The position numbers and the translations under genes were made by a program. From an uncultured Oscillospiraceae bacterium (GTDB lineage Bacteria > Bacillota_A > Clostridia > Oscillospirales > Oscillospiraceae), in contig CAKTGD010000025.1 of the NCBI GenBank assembly GCA_934561335.1, positions 1 to 13,993 of the forward strand: a stretch of DNA of 13,993 bases, given 5' to 3'. The notes under the pieces were generated by a model, which ran no database searches, was not told where the DNA came from, and worked only from the letters and a program-made list of their open reading frames with translations. This document shows positions 1 to 6,679 of this stretch, in pieces (position 1 is the stretch's first letter; every line of letters starts with the position of its first letter).

Positions 1-734
1 AGTACGACGACGTGATGAACAAGCAGCGCGAGATCATCTACGGCCAGCGCAAGCAGGTGCTGGACGGCATGGATGTAAAGCAGACCATCATGGGCATGAT
101 GTCCACTTCCATCTCCAATCTGGTCGGCGCCGCCTTCCTGGAAAAGACCCATCTGGACGCCGCAGAGTGCAAGGAGCTGCTGCGGAATGTGGAAGGCATC
201 TACTTCCCCAAGTACGCCGTGAAGATCACGGAGGAGGAGCTGCCCTCCCTGACGGCGGAGACGCTGTCTGAGCGGTTTATTGCAGCGGCTACCGACTTCT
301 ATGAGAAGAAGGAGCAGGAGTTCACTCCGCCCATCATGCGCGAGGTGGAGCGCGTCGTCCTGCTGCGTGTGGTAGACGAATACTGGATGGAGCACATCGA
401 TGCGATGGATGATCTGCGGCAGGGTATCCGCCTGCGGGCCTATGCTCAGACTGATCCTGTAATCGCCTATAAGAAGGAGAGCCTGGAGATGTTCGAGGAG
501 ATGATTTCGGCAATCCAGGAGGAGACGGTGCGGCGGCTGTACAGCGTCCGCATCCAGCACAACGAGACAATCAAGCGCGAGCGCGTGGCCAAGGGTATGA
601 CCGAAAATGTGGGCGGCGACGGAACCGTGAAGAAGCAGCCCAAGAAGGTGATCAAGATCGGCCGCAATGACCCGTGCCCCTGCGGCAGCGGGTTAAAGTG
701 GAAGAAGTGCGACTGCAAGGAGTACCACTCCTGA
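1..734 (+). CDS. secA: SecA preprotein translocase ATPase, C-terminal part (5' truncated)
   Basis: SecA is the ATPase that drives unfolded preproteins through the SecYEG channel at the cytoplasmic membrane. The gene enters from the left edge; the reading frame is open from base 3, and the first visible residues (YDDVMNKQREIIYGQR) are internal to the protein, so no start is called. About 243 residues remain. They cover the helical scaffold region, with the conserved stretch around VVDEYWMEHIDAMDDLRQGI and RAYAQTDPVIAYKKE, then a basic linker and the C-terminal zinc-binding tail. That tail contains GRNDPCPCGSG followed by KKCDC, matching the family's C-x-C-x8-C pattern that binds Zn and contacts SecB or ribosomes in other bacteria. 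The ATPase motor domains lie outside the window. The stop is TGA, followed by terminator-like hairpins. secG, another Sec component, lies about 10.5 kb to the right in a separate unit. Identification is very secure. Confidence 0.97.
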   Translation, partial: YDDVMNKQREIIYGQRKQVLDGMDVKQTIMGMMSTSISNLVGAAFLEKTHLDAAECKELLRNVEGIYFPKYAVKITEEELPSLTAETLSERFIAAATDFYEKKEQEFTPPIMREVERVVLLRVVDEYWMEHIDAMDDLRQGIRLRAYAQTDPVIAYKKESLEMFEEMISAIQEETVRRLYSVRIQHNETIKRERVAKGMTENVGGDGTVKKQPKKVIKIGRNDPCPCGSGLKWKKCDCKEYHS

Positions 735-746
735 TATGACCCAAAC

Positions 747-809
747 CGGGCGGCGGCAAATGCCGCCGCCCGAAGTTAAACCGGCAAAAAAGCGATTGCT
801 TTTTTTGCC
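747..809 (+). terminator. Probable secA terminator region (two hairpins)
   Basis: Two hairpins follow the secA stop. The first (747-758 with 761-772) is a GC-rich 12-bp stem with arms CGGGCGGCGGCA and TGCCGCCGCCCG; it has no T-run behind it. The second (783-793 with 798-809) has arms GGCAAAAAAGC and GCTTTTTTTGCC with one bulged T, so its U-run lies within the 3' arm. Together they probably end secA transcription, but neither is a textbook stem plus U-tract, and readthrough into pgeF is possible. Confidence 0.5.
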
Positions 810-834
810 AATAAAAATTCGCTCCGACCCGCGC

Positions 835-977
835 TCCTCCACGTGCATGCACGTGGAGGAACACTCTCTACGCGCAAAGTGTTTTTCACCGCGTACACGC
901 CGCGGTGAAAAACAATCAAAATGATTCGCCGCCTGCGGGCGGCGAACTCTGCGAGGCTTTTACGCCAAGGCGCAAAA
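835..977 (+). repeat. Cluster of inverted repeats in the secA-pgeF spacer
   Basis: After the two hairpins at 747-809, the 260-base spacer between secA and pgeF continues with further dyads. There is a perfect 26-base palindrome (835-860, core ACGTGCATGCACGT). A 6-bp stem pairs 860-865 with 878-883. A 14-bp stem pairs 880-893 (TGTTTTTCACCGCG) with 901-914 around a 7-base loop. A 9-bp stem pairs 925-933 (TTCGCCGCC) with 938-946 around TGCG. A 9-bp stem with one mismatch pairs 958-966 with 969-977, ending 7 bases before the pgeF Shine-Dalgarno. I see no coding sequence and no convincing promoter here. It may be a dispersed intergenic repeat or a structured leader. Confidence 0.75.
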
Positions 978-995
978 TGTGTCCAAGGAGGTACT

Positions 996-1793
996 ATGTT
1001 CCACACCAACACCAAAAACGGCATCACCTACCTGACCGCCGACACCCTGCGCGGCGTTTGCCATGGCTTTTCCACCCGCCTCGGCGGCGTTTCCCCCGCG
1101 CCGTGGGACAGCCTGAACCTGGGGGTTGGCCGGGGGGATCATATGGAAACCGTCCGGGAAAATTATGGCCGCTTCTGCGCCGCTGTGGGCACCGATCCGC
1201 GGCGCGTTGTCCTGTCCAAGCAGATTCACGAGGATGAGGTGCGCCATGTAACGGAGGCGGACGCGGGAAAGGGCCTGTGGCGGGAGCGGGACTACGCCTC
1301 GGTGGACGGCATGGTGACCGACGTTCCCCATCTGCCGCTGGTGGTTTTCTCCGCGGACTGCAACGTTGTCCTGCTCCACGATCCCGTCAGGGGCGCCATT
1401 GGCGCGTGCCATGCCGGATGGCGGGGCACGGCGCTGGGCATCGCCGCCAAGACGGTACGGGAGATGGTGCGGCTGTTCGGCTGCGATGCGGCCAACATCC
1501 GCGCCGCCATCGGCCCGGCCATCGGCCAGTGCTGCTTTGAAACAGACGCGGATGTGCCGGAGGCCCTCACTGCCGCACTGGGCAACGCGGTGCAGCCGTA
1601 TATCACATGGGACGGGCGAAAATATCACATCGACCTGAAGGGGATCAATGCCCTGTGGCTGCGCAGGGCAGGCGTGACGCAGACGGACATCTGCCCCGCC
1701 TGCACCGCGTGTGTGCCCACCCTTTACTGGAGCCATCGGAAGATGGGCAACGCCCGGGGCAGTCAGGCAGCCATGATCTCGCTGGAGGAATAA
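996..1793 (+). CDS. pgeF: Peptidoglycan editing factor PgeF / multicopper polyphenol oxidase (laccase) domain, YfiH family
   Basis: This 265-residue cytoplasmic protein belongs to the YfiH/DUF152 family. Members have been linked to peptidoglycan fidelity (removal of misincorporated L-Ser from muropeptide precursors) and to purine nucleoside phosphorylase/adenosine deaminase activity; which applies here cannot be decided from sequence. The single family domain spans nearly the whole length. The three metal ligands are present: His78 in SKQIHEDEV, Cys122 in SADCNVVLLHDP and His139 in GACHAGWRGT. Other family blocks are GFSTRLGGVS near 24-33, AIGPAIGQCCFE near 171-182, and the C-terminal CTACVPTLYWSHRKMGNARG. 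The ATG at 996 is chosen because AAGGAGGT (985-992) sits 3 bases upstream, with the core GGAGG at a usual distance; the frame stays open further upstream but that stretch is the hairpin cluster. The next gene starts 4 bases after the stop, so the two are probably co-transcribed. Confidence 0.93.
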   Translation: MFHTNTKNGITYLTADTLRGVCHGFSTRLGGVSPAPWDSLNLGVGRGDHMETVRENYGRFCAAVGTDPRRVVLSKQIHEDEVRHVTEADAGKGLWRERDYASVDGMVTDVPHLPLVVFSADCNVVLLHDPVRGAIGACHAGWRGTALGIAAKTVREMVRLFGCDAANIRAAIGPAIGQCCFETDADVPEALTAALGNAVQPYITWDGRKYHIDLKGINALWLRRAGVTQTDICPACTACVPTLYWSHRKMGNARGSQAAMISLEE

Positions 1794-1797
1794 GGCA

Positions 1798-3351
1798 ATG
1801 AAGAAATGTATTGCGCTGCTGCTGGCGCTGCTGGCGGTGGGATTGTGCGGCTGCACAAGCTGGGACGAGGCAGACTATATCAATGACCCGCTGAGTGAAT
1901 TGCAGCAATACTACCAGCCGCAGGAGGAGGACGATCCGGCTCTGACGGCCTTTGTCCTGCCCTACCGCAGCAATGAGACCGCAGATCCCATCACATGCCG
2001 CGACGGAATGCAGCTGACGCTCAGCGCGCTGCTGTATGAGCCGCTGTACCGGCTGACGCCTGATTTCAAGCCGGAGGCGGTGCTGGCCCTGCGCGATAGC
2101 TACGACCCGGTCAGCTTCACCTATATCGTTACGCTGCGCGGCGGCCTGCACTTCAGCGACGGCAGCATCGTGACGGCGCAGGATGTGGCCGCCACACTGC
2201 TCCGGGCGCGGCAGTCGCCCCGCTATGCCGCTCGGCTGGCCGATGTAACGGATATCCGCGCCGTGGACAGCGCCACCGTGCAGATCCGTCTGGCGCAGGA
2301 TCGGCAAGGCTTTGCGGCGCTGCTGGACATTCCCATCGTAAAGGCCGGTACGGAAAGCGCCGCCTTCCCCACCGGCAGCGGCCCCTATGTCAAGGCGGCC
2401 GACAGCAGCACGCTGCTTCCCAACACCTATTGGCAGGGCGCAGGAACACTGCCCTTTCAGGAGATCGGGCTGCTGGCGTGCAAGAGTGAGGAGGCGGCCG
2501 CTTACGCCTTTTCCTCCCATGATGTGCATTTGCTGGCCTGTGACCTGACCGGGACAGCCGGGGACGTGGCCTCCACCAGCGGCAGCTCCACTGACGCGGA
2601 TACCACTATTTTCCAGTTTCTGGGGTTCAATATGAACCGCAGGCTGTTTCAGGATGAGGCCATGCGTCTGGCAGTGGGCATGGCGGTGGACCGCAGCGCT
2701 ATCGTCAGCGCCTATCTGGTGGGACACGGAGCGGCCACCCAGTTCCCGGTCCATCCCGCCAGCAGCCTGTATCCTACGGCGCTGGAGCATACCTATACGG
2801 CGGACGACTGTGCCGCCGCTATGGCAGAGCTGGATATGGCCGACGGCAAGGATATCTATCACCTGACGCTGCTGGTAAACAGCGAGAACAGCTTTAAGGT
2901 AGCGGCGGCGCAGGAGATCGCCCAATCGCTGAGCCAATATGACCTGGAGGTGACGGTAAATGCCCTGCCGTGGGAGGCATACCTGTCCGCGCTGGAGGAT
3001 GGCCGTTTTGACCTCTACTACGGTGAATGCAAGCTGACGGCCGATTGGGATGTTTCGCCGCTGCTGGCAACCGGCGGCAGCCTGAACTACGGAGGTTGGG
3101 CGGATCCCACGACCGATACGCAGCTGGCGGCCTGCCGCAGCGCCGACGACACGCACCGCGCCGCGGCGATGGAGGCGCTCTGCGGCCGCTTGCAGGCGCA
3201 GATGCCGATCGTACCCATCTGCTTCAAGCGTACCTCGGTGCTGCTGCCCTACGACGCGGTGGAGGGGGTCACCCCTACCGCTGCCGACCCGTTTTACGGG
3301 CTGACCCATTGGGTGGTGCATTGGACAGATGAGAAAACGCCGGAATCGTAA
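1798..3351 (+). CDS. ABC transporter solute-binding lipoprotein, family 5 (oligopeptide/dipeptide/nickel type)
   Basis: This 517-residue protein would capture a peptide or similar ligand outside the membrane and deliver it to an ABC permease. The N-terminus (MKKCIALLLALLAVGLCGC) is a lipoprotein signal, with lipobox LCGC and the lipidated cysteine at residue 19. Family 5 signatures follow: LLYEPLYRLTPDFKPEAVLA (78-97), then VTLRGGLHFSDGSIVTAQDV (111-130), the counterpart of the usual LR-x-G-x-F-x-DG-x-x-x-A-x-DV motif. Length fits the family. The start is the ATG at 1798, with GGAGG (1784-1788) lying inside the last codons of pgeF, so translation is likely coupled to pgeF. No permease or ATP-binding gene adjoins it; the liv importer further right is a different family. 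The protein is therefore an orphan binding protein that may serve a transporter elsewhere or act as a sensor. The ligand is unknown. Confidence 0.88.
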   Translation: MKKCIALLLALLAVGLCGCTSWDEADYINDPLSELQQYYQPQEEDDPALTAFVLPYRSNETADPITCRDGMQLTLSALLYEPLYRLTPDFKPEAVLALRDSYDPVSFTYIVTLRGGLHFSDGSIVTAQDVAATLLRARQSPRYAARLADVTDIRAVDSATVQIRLAQDRQGFAALLDIPIVKAGTESAAFPTGSGPYVKAADSSTLLPNTYWQGAGTLPFQEIGLLACKSEEAAAYAFSSHDVHLLACDLTGTAGDVASTSGSSTDADTTIFQFLGFNMNRRLFQDEAMRLAVGMAVDRSAIVSAYLVGHGAATQFPVHPASSLYPTALEHTYTADDCAAAMAELDMADGKDIYHLTLLVNSENSFKVAAAQEIAQSLSQYDLEVTVNALPWEAYLSALEDGRFDLYYGECKLTADWDVSPLLATGGSLNYGGWADPTTDTQLAACRSADDTHRAAAMEALCGRLQAQMPIVPICFKRTSVLLPYDAVEGVTPTAADPFYGLTHWVVHWTDEKTPES

Positions 3352-3356
3352 AAGAG

Positions 3357-3396
3357 AGGCGGCACAGTGAAGAATCACTGTGCCGCTTATTTTTTT
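3357..3396 (+). terminator. Rho-independent terminator after the solute-binding protein gene
   Basis: A perfect 11-bp stem pairs GCGGCACAGTG (3359-3369) with CACTGTGCCGC (3376-3386) around a 6-base loop. It starts 8 bases after the stop codon and is followed by TTATTTTTTT. It lies in the convergent gap with pyrD and may also slow transcription on the other strand, where the T-run is weak. Confidence 0.9.
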
Positions 3397-3411
3397 ATAA
3401 CGAAAAGGGGG

Positions 3412-4326
3412 TCAATCTGTACGGTGGGCAAGTCCCCGCAGCTCATGCAGGTTTTTAAAGCCGCGTTGATCCATGAATTCGTTCAGCCCGCGGATGATCT
3501 TCGGCATGGCCATAGGATCCACAAAGCTTATGCAGCCCACCTCAAGCGCGGTGGCGCCCGCCATGATATATTCCACGGCATCCTGCCATGTGGCAATCCC
3601 ACCGCTGGCGATTATGGGAATATGCAGCACAGGCGCTGCCTGATAAACCAGAAACATATTCAGCGGCTTGATCGCCGGGCCGGAAATGCCGCCGGAAATA
3701 TTCCCCAACACAGGTCTGCCCCGGTCGATATCTATCTTCATGGCGCGAAATGTGTTGGAAATCGTAACGGCATCCGCACCGCTGTCTTCCGAAGCCAGCG
3801 CTGTAGCGCGTATATCGGCGATATTAGGGCTGAGCTTGATATAAAGCGGCAATTTGGTACAGCGTCGGGCGCCGGACACCAGCTCGGCAACGGAGTGGGG
3901 ATCGGCTGAAAAAGGAAGGCCGCTGCCCACATTGGGACAGGAGAGATTTAATTCAACGGCGTTGATGCGGGGATCATTATCAAGGATTTCCAGCGACTCG
4001 AAATAATGGCGCGGCTCGCTGCCGGAAAGGCTTAGCACTACATTGGTGCCCATATCCCCAAATTGGGGCAGCTGCTCCGCCACGAAACGCTCTATTCCCA
4101 CGGAGGGAATGCCCACGGCATTGATCATTCCGCCCAGCACCTCGGTAATGCGCGGGCCGCAGTTACCCTCGCGCGGCAGGCGGTGGACGCTCTTGATCAT
4201 CACCGCGCCCAACTCACTCACGGGAAATACATTGGCATTGCAGTCAAAATAATCATATGTGCCGGATCCCGGCATTACCGGGTTCTTCATCTTCATCCCG
4301 CCAAGATCTACGTTCAGATTCGCCAT
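3412..4326 (-). CDS. pyrD: Dihydroorotate dehydrogenase, catalytic subunit (class 1B, PyrDB)
   Basis: This FMN enzyme oxidises dihydroorotate to orotate in de novo pyrimidine synthesis. In class 1B it pairs with PyrK, which passes the electrons to NAD+. The protein has 304 residues, the normal length, as a single TIM barrel. Visible features are Lys45 in AVMIK (the FMN/substrate lysine), LNLSCPNVGSG with the catalytic-base cysteine at 130 (class 1 has Cys where class 2 has Ser), LYIKLSPNIADI, ISNTF, the phosphate-binding GNISGGISGPAIKP, and IPIIASGGIATWQDAVEYIMAGATALEVG. The segment after Lys45 (SVHRLPREGNCGPRITE) departs somewhat from the usual KPR-x-GN-P-x-PR. The start lies 3 bases after the pyrK stop, with AAAGGA upstream, so the two genes form a tight pair. 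No other pyr gene is in the window. Confidence 0.95.
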   Translation of the reverse strand: MANLNVDLGGMKMKNPVMPGSGTYDYFDCNANVFPVSELGAVMIKSVHRLPREGNCGPRITEVLGGMINAVGIPSVGIERFVAEQLPQFGDMGTNVVLSLSGSEPRHYFESLEILDNDPRINAVELNLSCPNVGSGLPFSADPHSVAELVSGARRCTKLPLYIKLSPNIADIRATALASEDSGADAVTISNTFRAMKIDIDRGRPVLGNISGGISGPAIKPLNMFLVYQAAPVLHIPIIASGGIATWQDAVEYIMAGATALEVGCISFVDPMAMPKIIRGLNEFMDQRGFKNLHELRGLAHRTD

Positions 4327-4329
4327 GGC

Positions 4330-5094
4330 TTATACGATCCTTTCTGTCGGAAATACCGGGCCGCAATGGCAAACCGTTTCATATTGCCTGCGTCCCTGCC
4401 TGTCATGGGTTTCACAGACGCATCCCTTGCAGGCGCCGACACCGCAGGCCATATGCTCCTCCAGCGACACATAGGTGGGAAAGCCATACCGGCGTCCCAG
4501 CGCATGCATCTCCTGCATCAGCCGCTGTGAGCCGCAGGAATAGGCGGCGGCAAAAATATGGTCTTTCAAATCCTGCGCAAAAAGATCTGTCACGCGATGC
4601 CTGTCATCTGCACTGGCGCGGACGATGGCGCCCATCGCCGTCAGCTCCTCACTGTCGAAAAGCATCTGTGTACTTTGCGCGCTGAGATAGGCATATATCT
4701 GATGGCCCCGCGCCAGCCCCCAGCCGGCCAGAAGGCGCAGCGGCGCAATGCCGATACCGCGTCCGATCAAGGCAAGCGCTCCTTGAGCATCAGGCAGTGG
4801 GAAGCCGTGTCCCAGAGGGCCAAGCGCCTGTATGCCGTCACCAGCGCGGAGGGCTGCCATACGTTCTGTTCCCTCCCCTGTCACCTTATAGAGAAAAGTG
4901 AGTGTACCGGCAGCGGGGTCTGCATAATTGATGCTGATAGGGCGCGGAAGAAAGGGCACATGGCCCTCCCACGCCCGGAGCATCATGAATTGGCCCGGCT
5001 GCGCCGCAGCAGCCATCTCGGCGGCGCGGACTTCCATGCGCATGTAGCCGGGAATTACCTGTTCGTTTCGAACAACTGTTGCTCTTTGATACAT
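4330..5094 (-). CDS. pyrK: Dihydroorotate dehydrogenase electron transfer subunit PyrK
   Basis: PyrK is the FAD and [2Fe-2S] subunit that moves electrons from PyrD's FMN to NAD+. The protein has 254 residues. It shows the flavin-binding block LPRPISINYA (49-58), TFLYKVTGEGT (66-76), the typical ALGPLGHGFPL (90-100), a nucleotide-binding GRGIGIAPLRLLA (111-123), and a C-terminal iron-sulfur site. That site is CGVGACKGC plus a later cysteine (Cys217, Cys222, Cys225 and Cys242), ending in CGPVF as in the family. The ATG at 5094 has AAAGGAG 6 bases upstream. It precedes pyrD by 3 bases. No clear promoter is visible between it and livF; the 93-base gap holds a terminator-like hairpin and a second hairpin, so expression may depend partly on readthrough from the liv genes. 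Confidence 0.95.
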   Translation of the reverse strand: MYQRATVVRNEQVIPGYMRMEVRAAEMAAAAQPGQFMMLRAWEGHVPFLPRPISINYADPAAGTLTFLYKVTGEGTERMAALRAGDGIQALGPLGHGFPLPDAQGALALIGRGIGIAPLRLLAGWGLARGHQIYAYLSAQSTQMLFDSEELTAMGAIVRASADDRHRVTDLFAQDLKDHIFAAAYSCGSQRLMQEMHALGRRYGFPTYVSLEEHMACGVGACKGCVCETHDRQGRRQYETVCHCGPVFPTERIV

Positions 5095-5118
5095 TGTGTT
5101 CTCCTTTTCGGCGGCGTA

Positions 5119-5136
5119 CAGCGGATACGTCCGCTG
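5119..5136 (-). other. Hairpin in the pyrK leader
   Basis: A 7-bp perfect stem (CAGCGGA at 5119-5125 with TCCGCTG at 5130-5136, loop TACG) lies between the livF terminator and the pyrK ribosome binding site. Its arms repeat the sequence of the terminator's arms, so the two structures can pair with each other. Confidence 0.6.
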
Positions 5137-5141
5137 CGCGT

Positions 5142-5176
5142 GAGAAAAAGAAAAGCGGACATGGTAACATATCCGC
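5142..5176 (-). terminator. Terminator after livF
   Basis: On the - strand a 9-bp stem, GCGGATATG with CATGTCCGC (one U-G pair, loop TTAC, 5155-5176), is followed by TTTTCTTTTT. It begins 11 bases after the livF stop. It separates the liv importer genes from pyrKD. Confidence 0.78.
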
Positions 5177-5187
5177 CCTTCACTTTT

Positions 5188-5910
5188 TTAGCCGTTACTC
5201 TTTTCACCCAGATACGCCTTGCGCACGTCGTCATTGTTCAAAAGATTTCGGCCGGTATCCTCCATCACAATACGGCCGTTTTTCAGCACATAACCACGGT
5301 CGGCAATGCTCAGGGCCATCTTGGCGTTTTGCTCCACCAGCAGCACGGTGGTACCGCTGTCGCGTACGCTTTTTATAATATCGAAAATGCCCTTGATGAC
5401 CAACGGCGCCAAGCCGGTCGAGGGTTCATCCAGCATGATCAGATCCGGCTTTGCCATCAGCGCGCGCGCCACAGCCAGCATCTGCTGCTCGCCGCCGGAC
5501 AGCGTTTTGCCCAGCTGCTTTTTCCGCTCCTCAAGGCGCGGAAACAGCTCAAACACCTCATGCATGCTCTTGTGGATCCCGGGCTTATCCTTGTGACGCA
5601 GATATGCCCCCATCTCCAGATTCTCCGTAACCGTCATTTCCGGAAATATCCGCCGGCCCTCCGGCACCAACGAAAGGCCCTTGGACACAACCTGCTCGGC
5701 ATTAAGCGCCGTAAGTTGAGCGCCATTATAGATGATGGAGCTGCCCTTCTGCTTGGGAATCATGCCGGAAATTGCCTTGAGCGTCGTGCTCTTGCCGGCG
5801 CCATTGGCGCCAATAATCGTAACGATCTCGTTTTTCTCCACATGGATATTTATGCCATGCAGAACCTCAATACTGCCGTAGCTGACATGCACATTCCGCA
5901 GTTCAAGCAT
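5188..5910 (-). CDS. livF: Branched-chain amino acid ABC transporter ATP-binding protein LivF
   Basis: This is one of the two ATPases that power a LivHM-type importer at the inner face of the membrane. With the start chosen here the protein has 240 residues. It has Walker A GANGAGKST (34-42), the family's VPEGRRIFPEMTVTENLEMGAY, the ABC signature LSGGE (137-141), Walker B LIMLDEP (157-163) and the switch segment LLVEQNA. VPEGRRIFP is typical of LivF rather than LivG. Two in-frame ATGs exist. The upstream one (5919) abuts AAGGAGG with no spacing, whereas the ATG at 5910 lies 9 bases after it and gives the usual LivF beginning MLEL, so 5910 is preferred. It then overlaps the livG stop by 8 bases. 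It is the last gene of the liv unit. Confidence 0.92.
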   Translation of the reverse strand: MLELRNVHVSYGSIEVLHGINIHVEKNEIVTIIGANGAGKSTTLKAISGMIPKQKGSSIIYNGAQLTALNAEQVVSKGLSLVPEGRRIFPEMTVTENLEMGAYLRHKDKPGIHKSMHEVFELFPRLEERKKQLGKTLSGGEQQMLAVARALMAKPDLIMLDEPSTGLAPLVIKGIFDIIKSVRDSGTTVLLVEQNAKMALSIADRGYVLKNGRIVMEDTGRNLLNNDDVRKAYLGEKSNG

Positions 5911-6679
5911 CTTCCTCATCCTCCTTGCCCAGATATGCTTCGATCACCTGCTGGTCGGCGCTGATCTCTTCCGGTGTTCCAAAGGCGATACATTCTCCGA
6001 AGTTGAGCACCATGATTTTATGAGAGATGTTCATGACAACGTCCATCTTATGCTCGATCAGCACCACCGTGATGCCCATGTCACGCATCCGCAGCACGCG
6101 CTGTGACAGTTGATCCAGCTCTTGCGTGTTCAGGCCGGAAGCCGGCTCATCCAACAGCAGCAGCTCGGGCTTTGTGGCCATGGCGCGGGCAATCTCCAGA
6201 TTCTTTTGCATACCATAGGAAAGGCTGCCCGCTTTTTCATTGGCTACATTTGCCAAGCCCATAAAATCCAGGATTTTCATGATTTCTTCGCGGGACTGCT
6301 TCTCCTGCTTGCGCTTTCCCGGAAGAGAGAGCATTGCGGTAATGGGATCGTAGGTCATGCGGCAGTGCTGACCCACCAGCGCATTATCCATCACGGACAT
6401 ATCCTTGAAAAGATTGATGTTCTGGAACGTGCGCGCCAAGCCGATGCGGGTGCGCTGGTAGGGCTTGAGGGAGGTGATATCCTGCCCTTTGAAATATACC
6501 TTGCCGGAGGTGGGCTGGTAGAAGCCGGCAATCAGGTTGAAAAGGGTGGTCTTTCCGGCACCGTTCGGCCCGATCAGTGCCGTGATCTCCCCTTCTTCCG
6601 CTTTGAAATCCACATTATCGACAGCTTTCAGGCCGCCGAACTGGATACCGATATCCCGGGTTTCCAAAATACAGCTCAT
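5903..6679 (-). CDS. livG: Branched-chain amino acid ABC transporter ATP-binding protein LivG
   Basis: This is the second importer ATPase, with 258 residues. Walker A is GPNGAGKTT (37-45), the Q-loop is ARTFQNINLF near 82-91, and the signature is LSYGMQK (153-159). The LSYG form rather than LSGG is normal for LivG. Walker B is LLLLDEP (173-179), the switch His is in VVLIEHKMDVVM (205-216), and the C-terminus VIEAYLGK is the LivG hallmark. The start overlaps the livM stop as ATGA, with GAGGAGG 7 bases upstream inside livM, so translation is coupled. Confidence 0.95.
   Translation of the reverse strand: MSCILETRDIGIQFGGLKAVDNVDFKAEEGEITALIGPNGAGKTTLFNLIAGFYQPTSGKVYFKGQDITSLKPYQRTRIGLARTFQNINLFKDMSVMDNALVGQHCRMTYDPITAMLSLPGKRKQEKQSREEIMKILDFMGLANVANEKAGSLSYGMQKNLEIARAMATKPELLLLDEPASGLNTQELDQLSQRVLRMRDMGITVVLIEHKMDVVMNISHKIMVLNFGECIAFGTPEEISADQQVIEAYLGKEDEEDA

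Noticed and set aside
921..995. An upstream start for pgeF at 921
   Set aside because: The extra 25 codons fall in the hairpin cluster and lack a ribosome binding site, whereas the ATG at 996 follows AAGGAGGT.
735..995. A CRISPR array or tRNA in the repeat-rich spacer
   Set aside because: The repeats are inverted and all different, with no regularly spaced direct repeats and no cloverleaf or CCA end.
1645..3378. A 577-codon open frame on the - strand opposite the solute-binding protein gene
   Set aside because: It is the shadow of a well-supported lipoprotein gene and crosses its terminator; the composition is Arg/Gln-rich and no family is recognisable.
4558..5964. A 468-codon + strand frame across pyrK and livF
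   Set aside because: It is antisense to two certain genes and to the terminator between them, with no recognisable domain.
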